Below, piece after piece: positions 1 to 13,783 of a DNA stretch of 64,000 nt. The DNA comes from Coptis chinensis (lineage: Eukaryota > Streptophyta > Magnoliopsida > Ranunculales > Ranunculaceae). The DNA lies in the NCBI GenBank assembly GCA_015680905.1, contig CM027385.1:84093501-84157500 (forward strand), given 5' to 3'. Numbering within the stretch: position 1 is the stretch's first letter; each line of letters opens with the position of its first letter. Below the pieces are notes generated by a model. It did no database searches. It saw only the letters and a program-made list of their open reading frames with translations, and was not told the DNA's origin. The position numbers were made by a program, and so were the translations under genes.

Positions 1-646
1 ATTTGTACTCAATAATTATTTTATGAAAAAGTTTGATTTAAGTTGCGCATAACTTTACCATGTTCGTTGCAAATTTGCCACGGGGAGGTCTTAGGCCTAG
101 GCGGGATCCTTGGGATTAGACATCAAGCTAAACTTTGCATTGGATGTCGGTTTGTTTCTAATTGCCAATATCATTGCCTAACATCTCTCGGATCACCTTA
201 TTTCTTGAATCTGTCATAATTAATCAAAGGCTGCAATGCCATCATCTTTTAAGTTGTTGTACATCGGCTTTTCTTATAACACCACCACTAAAGATAACAA
301 AAAGATTCTTGAAGTAAATATAACTGAAGGGAATGAATTCTCTCGAAGGTCTTACAGGCGTGTATAGCTTTGTTGTGATCTTGAGAGATGATGGCAATGT
401 TTGAAAAAGGATATTGCAGTCCTTGGTGCGTGAGGAATAGACATCGGTGTAGTTGATTTTTATAGTCTTGAGTTAATTTGAGATCGAATAAGGGATGGTG
501 AATTTCCTTGATTCCGTTGAATTGGAAATTTGGAAATAAGTTTTATTATAAGTTTTATTTTAGTGTTTTTTCTCTTTTATATTTGACTAAGTTGTTCACT
601 TAGGATTATCTTTCAATGTTGAAATCTTATTTCTTTTACATGTTCT

Positions 647-681
<35 letters not shown>

Positions 682-3600
682 AAAATTATTTGAATATTAT
701 AAAAAAAAAAAAAAAAAAAAAAATGTTTTTTTTTTTTTAGTAAAAATCATTTAGAGATATACTCTAACTTACATAAAATTTGTTGTCACTTTTAAAAATA
801 ACTAACGGTCAAAAAAATGTCTAGTTTTTGCAATCATCATTTGTCAAAGTTAAAAATTGTCAAACATGTTGAATTTTTGTAGAGATGTTCCTTATGGTTA
901 GTAGTTCAAATCCACAAAAAATGAGGTTTTAAATCAATGAGCATAGGCTTTAATTTATGGATTTTTTTTCACTGTTGTTGGTAAATTTTTAGGTGTGACT
1001 TTGGAACCCTTCTTGAAAGTTTTATTTAATTTGTCATTTGAATACCTTAAGATTATGGTTAGAATACACATACACTTTCAATCCTTTTGTATATGGGATG
1101 ATTGACCTTGAAATTGTATTGGAATAAAGAAAAACATTTACATTAATTTGTTTGTGAGGTGTTGCTAATTACCGATTATTTACAATAAAACATTTATGAG
1201 TATTACTTTCGATGCCTTGCTTCCGTACGTAATTGGTTACCGCATTGTCGGTCTATTCTTTCCAAGATAGATGATTCATTTACATAGCCATAACTTTTTT
1301 TTTTTAAATTAAGCATTTATAGGCGTTGGATCGGAAAATTTGTACTCAATATTTATTTTATGAAAAAAGTTTGATTTAAGTTCGCATAACTTTACCATGT
1401 TCACGTTGCAAATGCCACGGGGAGGGTCTTAGGCCTAGGCGGGATCCTTGGGATTAGACATCAAGCTAAACTTTGCATTGGATGTAGGTTTGTTTCTAAT
1501 TGCGGTATCATTGCCTAACATATCTCGGATCACCTTATTTCTTGAACTGTCATAATTAATCAAAGACTATTGCAATGCATCTTTTAAGTTGTTGTACATT
1601 AAACTTCTCTTATAACACCACCACTAAAGATAACAAAAAGATTCTTGAAGTAAATATAAGCGAAGGGAATGGATTCTCTCGAAGGTGCAAAGTGTATAGC
1701 TTTGTTGTGATCTTGAGAGAGGGAAGATGACAATGTTTGAGCGAGGATATTCCAGTCCTTGGTGTGTGAGGAATAGACATCGGTGTAGTTGATTTTATAG
1801 TCTTGAGTTAATTTGAGATCGAATAAGGGATGGCGACTTTCCTTGATTCCGTTGAATTGGAAATTTGGAAATAAGATTTATTATAAGTTTTATTTTAGTG
1901 TTTTGTCTTTCATATTTTACTAAGTTGTTCACTTAGGATTATCTTTCAATGTTGAAATCTTATTTCTTTTACATGTTCTCTTTTAAAAAAAAAATAATAT
2001 ACAAAAAAAAAAAAAAAACCGGGATTTTTTTTTTTTTTTTTTAAATTCATTTAGAGATATACTCTAACTTATTTAAAATTTGTTGTCCACTTTTAAAAAA
2101 TAACTAACGGTCAAAAAATGTCTAGTTTTTGCAATCATCATTTGTCAAAGTTAAAAATTGTCAAACATGTTGAATTTTTGTAGAGATGTTCCTTATGGTT
2201 AGTAGTTCAAATCCACAAAAAATGAGGTTTTAAATCAGTGAGCATAGGCTTTAATTTATGGATTTTTTTTTACTGTTGTTGGTAAATTTTTAGGTGTGAC
2301 TTTGGAACCCTCTTGAAAGTTTTATTTTATTTGTCATTTGAATACCTTAAGATTATGGTTAGAATACTGTACAATTTCAATCCTTTTTGTATATGGGATG
2401 ATTGACCTTGAAATTGTATTGGAATAAAGAAAAACATTTACATTAATTTGTTTGTGAGGTGTTGCTAATTACCGATTATTTACAATAAAACATTTATGAG
2501 TATTACGATTGCCTTGCTTTACGTAATTGGTCACGCATTGTCGGTCTATTCTTTCCAAGATAGATGATTCATTTACATAGCCATAACTTTTTTTCTAAAT
2601 TAAGCATTTATAGGCGTTGGATCGGAAAATTTGTACTCAATATTTATTTTATGAAAAAGTTTGATTTAAGTTAGCATAACTTTACCATGTTTCGTTGCAA
2701 ATGCCACGGGGAGGGTCTTAGGCCTAGGCGGGATCCTTGGGATTAGACATCAAGCTAAACTTTGCATTGGATGTCGGTTTGTTTCTAATTGCCAATATCA
2801 TTGCCTAACATCTCTCGGATCACCTTATTTCTTGAACTGTCATAATTAATCAAGGCTGCAATGCCATCATCTTTTTAAGTTGTTGTACATTAGGCTTTTC
2901 TTATAACACCACCACTAAAGATAACAAAAAGATTCTTGAAGTAAATATAAGCTGAAGGGAATGGATTCTCTCGAAGGTGCAACGTGTATAGCTTTGTTGT
3001 GATCTTGAGAGAGAGATGATGACAATGTTTGAGCGAGGATATTGCAGTCCTTGGTGCGTGAGGAATAGACATCCGGTGTAGTTGATTTTATAGTCTTGAG
3101 TTAATTTGAGATGGAATAAGGGATGGTGAATTTCCTTCGATTCCGTTGAATTGAAAATTTTGGAAATAAGTTTTACTATAAGTTTTATTTTAGTGTTTTG
3201 TCTTTTATATTTGACTAAGTTGTTCACTTAGGATTATCTTTCAATGTTGAAATCTTATTTCTTTTACATGTTCTCAAAAAAAAAAAAAAAAAAAATTTTA
3301 ATTTGATAATATACAAAAAAAAAAAAAAAAAAAAAAAAATTTTTTTTTTTTTTTTTTTCAAAAATCATTTAGAGATATACTCTAACTTATTTAAAATTTG
3401 TTGTCCACTTTTAAAAATAACTAACGGTCAAAAAATGTCTAGTTTTGCAATCATCATTTGTCAAAGTTAAAATTGTCAAACATGTTGAATTTTTGTAGAG
3501 ATGTTCCTTATGGTTAGTAGTTCAAATCCACAAAAAATGAGGTTTTAAATCAGTGAGCATATGCTTTAATTTATGGATTTTTTTTCACTGTTGTTGGTAA

Positions 3601-5900
3601 ATTTTTAGGTGTGACTTTGGAACCCCTCTTGAAAGTTTTATTTTATTTGTCATTTGAATAACTTAAGATTACGGTTAGAATACCTGTACACTTTCAATCC
3701 TTTTGTATATGGGATGATTGACCTTGAAATTGTATTGGAATAAAGAAAAACATTTACATTAATTTGTTTGTGAGGTGTTGCTAATTACCGATTATTTACA
3801 ATAAAACATTTATGAGTATTACTCAGTGCCTTGCTTCTGTAATTGGTCACCGCATTGTCAGCCTATTCTTTCCAAGATAGATGATTCATTTACACAGTCA
3901 TAACTTTTCTCTAAATTAAGCATTTCTAGGCGTTGGATCGAAAAATTTGTACTCAATATTTATTTTATGAAAAAGTTTGATTTAAGTTGCGCATAACTTT
4001 ACCATGTTACGTTGCAAATGCCACAGGAGGGTCTTAGGCCTAGGCGGGATCCTTGGGATTAGACATCAAGCTAAACTTTGCACTGGGTGTCGGTTTGTTT
4101 CTAATTGCGAGTATCATTGCCTAACATCTCTCAGATCACCTTATTTCTTGAACTGTCATAATTAATCAAGACTGCAATGCCAGCATCTTTTAAGTTGTTG
4201 TACATCGGCTTTTCTTATAACACCACCACTAAAGATAACAAAAAGATTCTTGAAGTAAATATAACTGAAGGGAATGGATTCTCTCGAAGGTGCAACGTGT
4301 ATAGCTTTATTGTGATCTCTAGAGGGCAGATGACAATGTATGACGAGGATATTGCAGTCCTTATTGCGTGAGGAATAGACATCCGGTGTAGTTGATTTTA
4401 TAGTACTGAGTTAATTTGAGATAGATTAAGGGATGGCGACTTTCCTTCGATTCCCATTGAATTGGAAATTTGGCAATAAGTTTTACTATAAGTTTTATTT
4501 TAGTGTTTTGTCTTTCATATTTGACTAAGTTGTTCACTTAGGATTATCTTTCAATGTTGAAATCTTATTTATTTCTTCTCAAAAAAAAAAAAAAATGTTA
4601 ATAAAAAAAAAAAAAAAAAAAAAAATCGGGATTTTTTTTAAAAAAAAATTTATTTAGATATACTCTAACTTATAAAATTTGTTGTCCACTTTTAAAAAAT
4701 AACTAACGGTCAAAAAATGTCTAGTTTTGCAATCATCATTTGTCAAAGTTAAAAATTGTCAAACATGTTGAATTTTTGTAGAGATGTTCCTTATGGTTAG
4801 TAGTTCAAATCCACAAAAATGAGGTTTTAAATCCGTGAGCATATGCTTTAATTTATGGATTTTTTTTTTTTGTTGTTGGTAAATTTTTTAGGTGTGACTT
4901 TGGAACCCTCTTGAAAGTTTTATTTTATTTGTCATTTGAATAACTTAAGATTATGGTTAGAATACCTGTACACTTTCAATCTTTTTGTATATGGGATGAT
5001 TGACCTTGAAATTGTATTGGAATAAAGAAAAATATTTACATTAATTTATTTGTGAGGTGTTGTTAATTACCGATTATTTACAATAAAACATTTATGAGTA
5101 TTACTCAGTGCCTTGCTTCTGTAATTGCTCACCGCATTGTCAGTCTATTCTTTCCAAGATAGATGATTCATTTACATAGTCATAACTTTTTTCTAAATTA
5201 AGCATTTATAGTCGTTGGATCGGAAAATTTGTACTCAATATTTATTTTATGAAAAAGTTTGATTTAAGTTGCGCATAACTTTACCATGTTACGTTGCAAA
5301 TGCCACAGGAGGGTCTTAGGCCTAGGCGGGATCCTTGGGATTAGACATCAAGCTAAACTTTGCATTGGATGTCGGTTTGTTTCTAATTGCCGGTATCATT
5401 GCCTAACATCTCTCAGATCACCTTATTTCTTGAACTGTCATAATTAATCAAGACTGCAATGCCAGCATCTTTTAAGTTGTTGTACATTAGCTTCTCTTAT
5501 AACACCACCACTAAAGATAACAAAAAGATTCTTGAAGTAAATATAACTGAAGGGAATGGATTCTCTCGAAGGTGCAACGTGTATAGCTTTGTTGTGATCT
5601 TGAGAGGGCAGATGACAATGTTTGAACGAGGATATTGCAGTCCTTGGTGCGTGAGGAATAGACATCCGGTGTAGTTGATTTTATAGTACTGAGTTAATTT
5701 GAGATGGAATAAGGGATGGCGACTTTCCTTCGATTCCCGTTGAATTGGAAATTTGGAAATAAGTTTTACTATAACTTTTATTTTAGTGTTTTGTCTTTCA
5801 TATTTGACTAAGTTGTTCACTTAGGATTATCTTTCAATGTTGAAATCTTATTTATTTTACATGTTCTCAAAAAAAAAAAAAAAAAAAAAAATTAATATAC

Positions 5901-5932
<32 letters not shown>

Positions 5933-8907
5933 TTTTTTTTAAAATTCATTTAGAGATATACTCTAACTTATTTAAAATTTGTTGTCCACTTTTAAAAAAT
6001 AACTAACGGTCAAAAAATGTCTAGTTTTTGCAATCATCATTTGTCAAAGTTAAAAATTGTCAAACATGTTGAATTTTTGTAGAGATGTTCCTTATGGTTA
6101 GTAGTTCAAATCCACAAAAAATGAGGTTTTAAATCAGTGAGCATATGCTTTAATTTATGGATTTTTTTTCACTGTTGTTGGTAAATTTTTAGGTGTGACT
6201 TTGGAACCCCTCTTGAAAGTTTTATTTTATTTGTCATTTGAATAACTTAAGATTATGGTTAGAATACCTGTACACTTTCAATCTTTTTGTATATGGGATG
6301 ATTGACCTTGAAATTGTATTGGAATAAAGAAAAACATTTACATTAATTTATTTGTGAGGTGTTGTTAATTACCGATTATTTACAATAAAACATTTATGAG
6401 TATTACTCGATTGCCTTATACGTAATTGTTCACCGCATTGTCGATCTATTCTTTCCAAGATAGATGATTCATTTACATAGTCATAACTTTTTTTTTCTAA
6501 ATTAAGCATTTATAGGCGTTGGATCGAAAAATTTGTACTCAATATTTATTTTATGAAAAAGTTTGATTTAAGTTGCGCATAACTTTACCATGTTACGTTG
6601 CAAATGCCACAGGAGGGTCTTAGGCCTAGGCGGGATCCTTGGGATTAGACATCAAGCTAAACTTTGCATTGGATGTCGTATTGTTTTTAATTGCCGGTAT
6701 CATTGCCTAACATCTCTCAGATCACTTTATTTCTTGAATTGTCATAATTAATCAAGATTGCAATGCCAGCATCTTTTAAGTTGTTGTACATCAGCTTCTC
6801 TTATAACACCACCACTAAAGATAACAAAAAGATTCTTGAAGTAAATATAACGGAAGGGAATGGATTCTCTCGAAGGTGCAACGTGTATAGCTTTGTTGTG
6901 ATCTTGAGAGGGAAGATGAAAATGTTTGAACGAGGATATTGCAGTCCTTGGTGCGTGAGGAATAGACATCCGGTGTAGTTGATTTTATATAGTCTTGAGT
7001 TAATTTGAGATGGAATAAGGGATGACGACTTTCCTTCGATTCCCGTTGAATTGGAAATTTGGAAATAAGTTTTACTATAACTTTTATTTTAGTGTTTTGT
7101 CTTTCATATTTGACTAAGTTGTTCACTTAGGATTATCTTTCAATGTTGAAATCTTATTTCTTTTGTTCTCAAATGTTCTTTTTTAAAAAAAAAAATAAAA
7201 ATAAATAAAAAAAAAAAAAAAAAAAGGAATTTTTTTTTTTTTTTTTTAAAAATTCATTTAGAGATATACTCTAACTTATTTAAAATTTGTTGTCCACTTT
7301 TAAAAAATAACTAACGGTCAAAAAATGTCTAGTTTTTGCAATCATCATTTGTCAAAGTTAAAAATTGTCAAACATGTTGAATTTTTGTAGAGATGTTCCT
7401 TATGGTTAGTAGTTCAAATCCACAAAAAATGAGGTTTTAAATCAGTGAGCATATGCTTTAATTTATGGATTTTTTTTCACTGTTGTTGGTAAATTTTTAG
7501 GTGTGACTTTGGAACCCCTCTTGAAAGTTTTATTTTATTTGTCATTTGAATAACTTAAGATTATGGTTAGAATACTTGTACACTTTCAATCCTTTTGTAT
7601 ATGGGATGATTGACTTTGAAATTGTATTGGAATAAAGAAAAACATTTACATTAATTTGTTTGTGAGGTGTTTCTAATCACTGATTATTTACAATAAAACA
7701 TTTATGAGTATTACTTTCGATTGCCTTGCTTCGTAAATTGGTCACCGCATTGTCAGTCTATTCTTTCCAAGATAGATGATTCATTTACATAGCCATAACT
7801 TTTTTCTAAATTAAGCATTTATAGACGTTGGATTGAAAAATTTGTACTCAATATTTATTTTATGAAAAAGTTTGATTTAAGTTGCGCATAACTTTACCAT
7901 GTTACGTTGCAAATGCCACAGGAGGGTCTTAGGCCTAGGCGGGATCCTTGGGATTAGACATCAAGCTAAACTTTGCATTGGATGTCGTATTGTTTTTAAT
8001 TGCCGGTATCATTGCCTAACATCTCTCAGATCACTTTATTTCTTGAATTGTCATAATTAATCAAGATTGCAATGCCAACATCTTTTAAGTTGTTGTACAT
8101 CAGCTTCTCTTATAACACCACCACTAAAGATAACAAAAAGATTCTTGAAGTAAATATAATGGAAGGGAATGGATTCTCTCGAAGGTGCAACGTGTATAGC
8201 TTTGTTGTGATCTTGAGTGGGAAGATGAAAATGTTTGAACGAGGATATTGCAGTCCTTGGTGCGTGAGGAATAGACATCCGGTGTAGTTGATTTTATAGT
8301 ACTGAGTTAATTTGAGATCGAATAAGGGATGACGACTTTCCTTCGATTCCCGTTGAATTGGAAATTTGGAAATAAGTTTTACTATAAGTTTTATTTTAGT
8401 GTTTTGTCTTTCATATTTGACTAAGTTGTTCACTTAGGATTATCTTTCAATGTTGAAATCTTATTTCTTTTACATGTTCTCAAATTTAAAAAAAAAATAA
8501 ATAAAAATAAAACTTTTATTCGAAGAGTATAAATATACAAACAAAAGAAAAAAAAATACGGGAATATATATATATTTTTTTTAAAATTCATTTAGAGATA
8601 TACGCTAAGTTAGATAAAATTTGTTGTCCACTTTTAAAAAATAATTAACGGTCAAAAAATGTCTAGTTTTTGCAATCATCATTTGTCAAAGTTAAAAATT
8701 GGCAAACATATTGAATTTTTGTAGAGATGTTCCTTATGGTTAGTAGTTCAAATCCACAAAAAATGAGGTTTTTAATCAGTGAGCATAGGCTTTAATTTCT
8801 GGATTTTGTTTCACTGTTGTTGGTAAATTATTAGGTGTGACTTTGGAACCCCTCTTGAAAGTTTTATTTAATTTGTCATTTGAATACCTTAAGATTATGG
8901 TTAGAAT
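1..8907. repeat. Satellite array A: seven tandem ~1.3 kb units
   Basis: A sequence starting near 'atttgtactcaat' recurs head-to-tail at about 1, 1338, 2629, 3946, 5226, 6532 and 7840, giving periods of about 1280-1337 bp. Copies are highly similar along their whole length (for example 'cttaggcctaggcgggatcc' and 'taactaacggtcaaaaaatg' in nearly every unit). Each unit holds one long A-run followed closely by a T-run (near 650-740, 1985-2042, 3276-3358, 4581-4646, 5869-5940, 7183-7247), which could fold back. The seventh copy lacks most of this pair and breaks off at 8907 inside 'ttagaat', where array B begins. The left edge is outside the window. Short open frames recur on both strands but change length between copies, so I read the array as non-coding. 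No known family is recognised. Confidence 0.93.
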
Positions 8908-9455
8908 GTCAACAATGTGTTGCATGGTCCCCGAAAGTATCTAATCTACTCTTTTTGCAAACAGAGCATAAACCACTGTCAGAGTATTTACAAAGGAATC
9001 ATGAGATTACGATTAGAATAGAATAGAAGAACAATAATCCACCGTGTCCAAGTCTTTCCATTGGAATAGCATTTCATTATTTACGTGTTTCATTTGCAAC
9101 TTTTCTCTAAATCAAACTTTCGAGACCAGATAAATCAAACTACTATATAGCGATTCCGTTGTAAAACGTGTTGTTGTGGCTTTGATGGGTCGGTAGCATT
9201 CACAACTAGAAAATTGAGGTAAAAATGCGTGTCGGCAGAGAATCAATGCACTGCTAGCAACATCAAGAATCTTATCTAAAGGCATTGGACCACGGCTCTA
9301 AGAATGTGGTTCTAAAGCTCGAAGTTCTAAAAATCTGCCTAAAAGTAAATGTAGAGACATCGATGGCACAACATCAACACCAGCACAATGGTAGTCACGT
9401 GAACCACCCATACATAATGGTAGAAAAATTAAATGTAATTGTCAAGCCATTTTTT
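8908..9455 (-). pseudogene. Array B unit 0, LINE fragment cut by array A
   Basis: Only the upstream part of the unit is left (RT end up to the zinc knuckle). The endonuclease half is missing because the unit is joined directly to array A at 8907/8908. The reading frame is broken throughout. Confidence 0.8.
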
Positions 9456-9640
9456 TTTTTTTTTTTTGTAACCTAATATACACAATTTATTTTTATTTTT
9501 TTTGATAACTTAATATACATCAGTTTTTTTTTTTTTTTTCGTTACTTACAATAAATCAGTTTTTTTTTTTTTTTTTTTTTTTTTTATAACTTTATATAGA
9601 TCATTTTTTTTTTTAACTTTATATACATCAGTTTTTTTTT

Positions 9641-10809
9641 TAAGTGGAAATTTTTATTGATAATGATAACGAGTTTTACAAATGATTAGGACAAGCGTAC
9701 GTGCAACAAGTTGCGTTGCAAGTCTTTTCTGAATGGTAAATTATATCCTCCCAAATACTAACTCGTTAGAACCAACTGTCATTAAGTTACTGTCCGTAAC
9801 TTTCTGCAATCTCTTAAAGAGGTCAATTACATTATTGTCCGTAACTTTCTGCAATCTCTTAATGAGCTCAACAGATTGTTGTGCCAAGAAACCAAAAGTG
9901 TCGAAACTTAACAGAATAAAACAATGACGGTTAGCCTTACAAGCATCTTCGTGTTTCTCAATCTTTACAATCGCTGCTCTATTAGCTGCTTCTCCTATCT
10001 CAAAGACTCCATTCCCAAACCCTACCAACGGAGAGGCTCTAGTTACATCAACACATGCATGTTTCCCTTCAGACCAACTATAGATCAATAGATCTTTACG
10101 ACCGAAGTGTCAATCTTCTCTCATTCGGATCAGTAAGAAAATTGACATGAGCCTCCATCTTCACTTGTACCACAGCCCTCCAAAATGCATCGCATAAAAT
10201 GTCTCTGACATAATCATTGCAGTATTTGAAACCTGGAAAATGTCGACAATGTGCTGCATGGTCCCCGAAAGCATCTAATAAACTCTTTTTGCAAACAGGG
10301 CATAAACCACTGTTAGAGTTCAAAGGAATCATGACACGATACCGGAGAATAGAAGAACGATACTCCACCAGCAACATACGCAGTTCAAGTCCCTCCATTG
10401 GAATAGCAGTAGAAAATTCTTTACGTGTTCCGACTGCAAGCATCCCATAACTGCCATTTGACGAGCAGATAAATCTAATTCCCTCTCGTGACTAGTAAAA
10501 ATCCTACTGTAGAACGCTTCTGCCAAAACGTGTTGTGGGTTTGATGGGACGGTAGCATTCACAACTACAGAATTGAGGTCAAAATCGGGTAGGCAGTCAG
10601 AGAATCAATGCACTGCTAGCAACATCAAGAATCTTATCCAAAGGCACTGGACCATAGCTCCGATGAATGTGGTTCTGAAGCTCAGAAGTCTAAAAATGGA
10701 ATGCCAGAAAAGTAAATGTAGAGACATTAGTGGCACAATAAGTACATAAACCACCAAGACGTAATGAGAGTGTCGGTAAATGCCACTCCAAATGGTCGAA
10801 GCCATCAGT
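9641..10809 (-). pseudogene. Array B unit 1, LINE 3' end (knuckle plus endonuclease)
   Basis: Two minus-strand open stretches cover most of the domain content: 10096-10443 (knuckle 'CPVCKKS..DAFGDHAAHC') and 9741-10088 (endonuclease end 'SWSEGKHACVDVT'). They are in different frames, so at least one frameshift separates them, and the RT end lies in a third frame near 10700. Not functional. Confidence 0.85.
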
Positions 10810-10926
10810 ACTTTTTTTTTTTGGGTAACCTAATATACATCTGTTTTTTTTTTTTTTTTGTAAACTAATATACACAATTTGTTTCTTTTTTGGTAAATAA
10901 ATATACATCAGTTTTTTTTTTTTTTT

Positions 10927-11822
10927 TGTTAATGATAACGAGTTTTACAAATGATTATGACAAGCGTATGTGTAACAAGTTTCGTTGCAAGTCCTTTCTG
11001 AATGGTGAATCATATCCTCCTAAATACAAACTCGTTAAAACCATCTGTCATTACGTTACTGTCTATAACTTTCTGCAATCTCTTAAAAGGCTCAACAGAT
11101 TGTTGTGCCAAGAAAGCAAAAGTGTCAAAACTGAACAGAATGAAACAATGATGGTTAGCCTTACTAGCATCCTCGTGTTTCTCAATCTTTCCCTGGCCAC
11201 TTCTATTAGCATTCCCACCTCAAGTTCCATTCCCAAACCCTACCAAGGAGAGGCTCCATTACATTAACACCTACCAACTTCCCTCAAGTTAGATTAATAC
11301 ATCCGCCGCATGCTTCCCTCATTTGAATCGGTGAGAAAATTGATATACATATTAACCACATCCAAAAATGCATCCATAAAATATCTCAAACATAATCATG
11401 TCATTTGAAACTTGGTTAATGTCAAAATTGGTCCCCAAAGCATCTAATCTACTCTTTTGCAAACATCCATAAACCACCGTAAAGTTGAAGGAATAACATA
11501 AAATATCTCAAACATAATCCAAAATCCCTCCATTTGAATACATGTAAAATATCAACAATTTTTTTTTTTATTTATGGTCCATGATATCCAATCTAAATCT
11601 TTTTAAAATCAAACAACGGTTGTGGCTTTTGAAACCACCGCCAAGTAAAAGAAAAATCAAGTAAAAATCAATGCTGCTTAGCAACATCAATAATCTTATC
11701 CAAAAGAATAAATCTAAAAACCCAAAAAAAAATGTAGAGACATAAATGACAAAACCCACCAAAAACGTAATGAGAGTGTTGAAAAAATCAAGTCCAAGTC
11801 CCCATAAATTTTTTTGTAACCT
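10927..11822 (-). pseudogene. Array B unit 2, strongly decayed LINE 3' end
   Basis: The 3' portion (10927-11270) matches sister units well. From about 11270 to 11820 the match survives only as short blocks with many deletions ('gcatctaatctactctttt', 'tagcaacatcaataatctt'). No open frame of useful length remains on the minus strand. Confidence 0.75.
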
Positions 11823-11885
11823 AAATATTGAATAGCAAGTTTTTTTTTTTTTTTTTTTGGTTAAAAAACTTTTTTTTTTTGGTTT

Positions 11886-12289
11886 CATACTTCAAGCATC
11901 CCACGAATATACATTTCTTTTGACGAAATTTTAGATAAATTCAAACTCCCCCTCGATACTAGCAAAATCAATTCCATCTGAAAAAAACAACGCCTGGTTA
12001 AACATAAACATGTTGTGGTTTTGAGGGGACGGTAGCATTCACAACCAGAGAATTTTTATGTGAAAATCGGGTAGGCAGAGACTCAATGCAATGCTAGCAA
12101 CATCAAGAATCCCATCCAAAGGAACTTGACCACAACTCTTAAGAATGTGGTTCTGAAGCTCAGAAGTCTAAAAATGGGAAGCCACAAAAGTAAATGTAGA
12201 GACATCAGTGGCACAATAAATACCTAAACCTCCCTGACGTAATGAGAGTATTGACAAATGCCACTGCAAATCGCCTAAGCCATCAACAA
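11886..12289 (-). pseudogene. Array B partial unit 2b
   Basis: This fragment covers only the region upstream of the knuckle ('acttcaagcatcccacgaa' and 'gaggggacggtagcattcac' match sister units) and the RT end. It is joined to unit 2 through a T-rich stretch at 11810-11880. It adds about 0.4 kb, explaining why the step from unit 2 to unit 3 is longer than the array period. Confidence 0.75.
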
Positions 12290-12469
12290 TTTTTTTTTTT
12301 TCGTAACCTAATATACCTCATTTTTTTTTTTTTTGGTAACCAAATATACAACATTTAATTTTTTTTTTTTTTGGGTAACTTAATATACATCATTTTTTTT
12401 TTTGGTAACATAATATACATCATTTTTTTTTTGGTAACTTAATATACATCAATATATTTTTTTTTTTTT

Positions 12470-13591
12470 GAATTGGAAATTTTATCGATAATGATAACAA
12501 ATTTTACAAATGATTAGGACAAGTGTACATGCAACAAGTTGCGTTGCATGTCATTTCTAAATGGTATATCCTATCATCCTAAATATAAACTCGTAAAACC
12601 AGCTGTCTTTACGTTATTGTCCATAACTTTCTGCAATCTCTTAAGGAGATCAACAGATTATTGTGCCAAGAAACCAAAAGTGTCGAAACTGAACGGAATG
12701 AAACAATGATGGTCAGTCTTACAAACATCCTCGTGTTTCTCAATCTTTCCTATCGCTGCTCTATTAGCTGCTTCTCCCACCACAAAGACTCCATTCGCAA
12801 GTCCTACCAACAGAAAAGCTCCAGTTACATTAACACAAGCATGCTTTCTTTCAGACCAACTGTAGATCAACACATCTGCAGGCCGAAGTATCAATCTTCT
12901 ATCATTCGGATCAGTGAGAAAATTGACAGGAGCCTCATTCTTCACTTGTACCACAGCCCTCCAAAATGCATTGCATAAAATATCTCTGGCATAATCATGT
13001 CGGCATTTGAAACCTGGAAAATGTCGACAATATGTTGCATGGTCCCCGAAAGCATCCAATCTACTCTTTTTGCAAACAGGGCATAAACAATCGTCGGAGT
13101 ACAAAGGAATCATGAGACGATAACGAATAAAATAATAACGATACTCCACTAGCGATATACGCTGTCCAAGTCCCTCCATTGGAATAGCAAGTAGAAAATC
13201 ATTTACGTGTTCCGACTGTAAGCATCCCAAGACTGCCATTTGTCGAGCAGATAAATCATACTCCCTCTCGAAACCAGCAACAATCCTACTGTAGAACGCT
13301 TCCGCCAAAATGTGATATGGCTTCGATGGGACGGTAGCATTAAAAACTAGAGAATTGAGGTCAAAATCGGGTAGGCAGGCAGAGAATCAATGCACTGTTA
13401 GCAATATCAAGAATCTGATCAAAAGGAACTGGACGAAAGCTCCTAAGAATGTGGTTCTGAAGCTCAGAAGTCTTGAAACGGGATTCTAGAAAAGTAAATG
13501 TAGAGACATCAGTGGCACAATAAATACATAAACCACCCAAACGTAATGGGAGTGTCAATAAACGCCACTACAAATTGTCGAAGCCATCAGT
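12470..13591 (-). pseudogene. Array B unit 3, one of the best-preserved LINE ends
   Basis: A 216-residue minus-strand open frame (13308 to 12658) covers the region before the knuckle, the Cys-Cys-His-Cys knuckle ('CPVCKKSRLDAFGDHATYC'), the conserved 'HDYARDILCNAFWRAV' helix and the endonuclease core ('LRPADVLIYSW', 'CVNVTGA'). The second acidic residue is changed to Asn here (CVNV, where sisters have CVDV). The RT end upstream is in another frame. A decayed remnant. Confidence 0.85.
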
Positions 13592-13783
13592 AGTTTTTTT
13601 TTTTTTTTTTTTTTGGTAACATAATATACACAATTTATTTATTTTTTGGTAACTTAATATACATCTTTTTTTTTTTTTTGTTTGTTTCTTAATATACATA
13701 AGTATTTTGTTTTTTATTTTGATAACTTAATATACATCATTTTTTTTTTTGAACTTAATATACATCATTAGTTTTTTTTTGGA

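Noticed and set aside
880..930. tRNA-like 'agttcaaatcc' word in array A units
   Set aside because: It weakly resembles a pol III B-box, but no A-box lies at a suitable distance, so no SINE or tRNA call is made.
5459..5674. 71-codon plus-strand frame repeated in several array A units
   Set aside because: It changes length or breaks in other units, overlaps equally long frames on the other strand, and has no domain or coding signature. Similarity between copies reflects the satellite.
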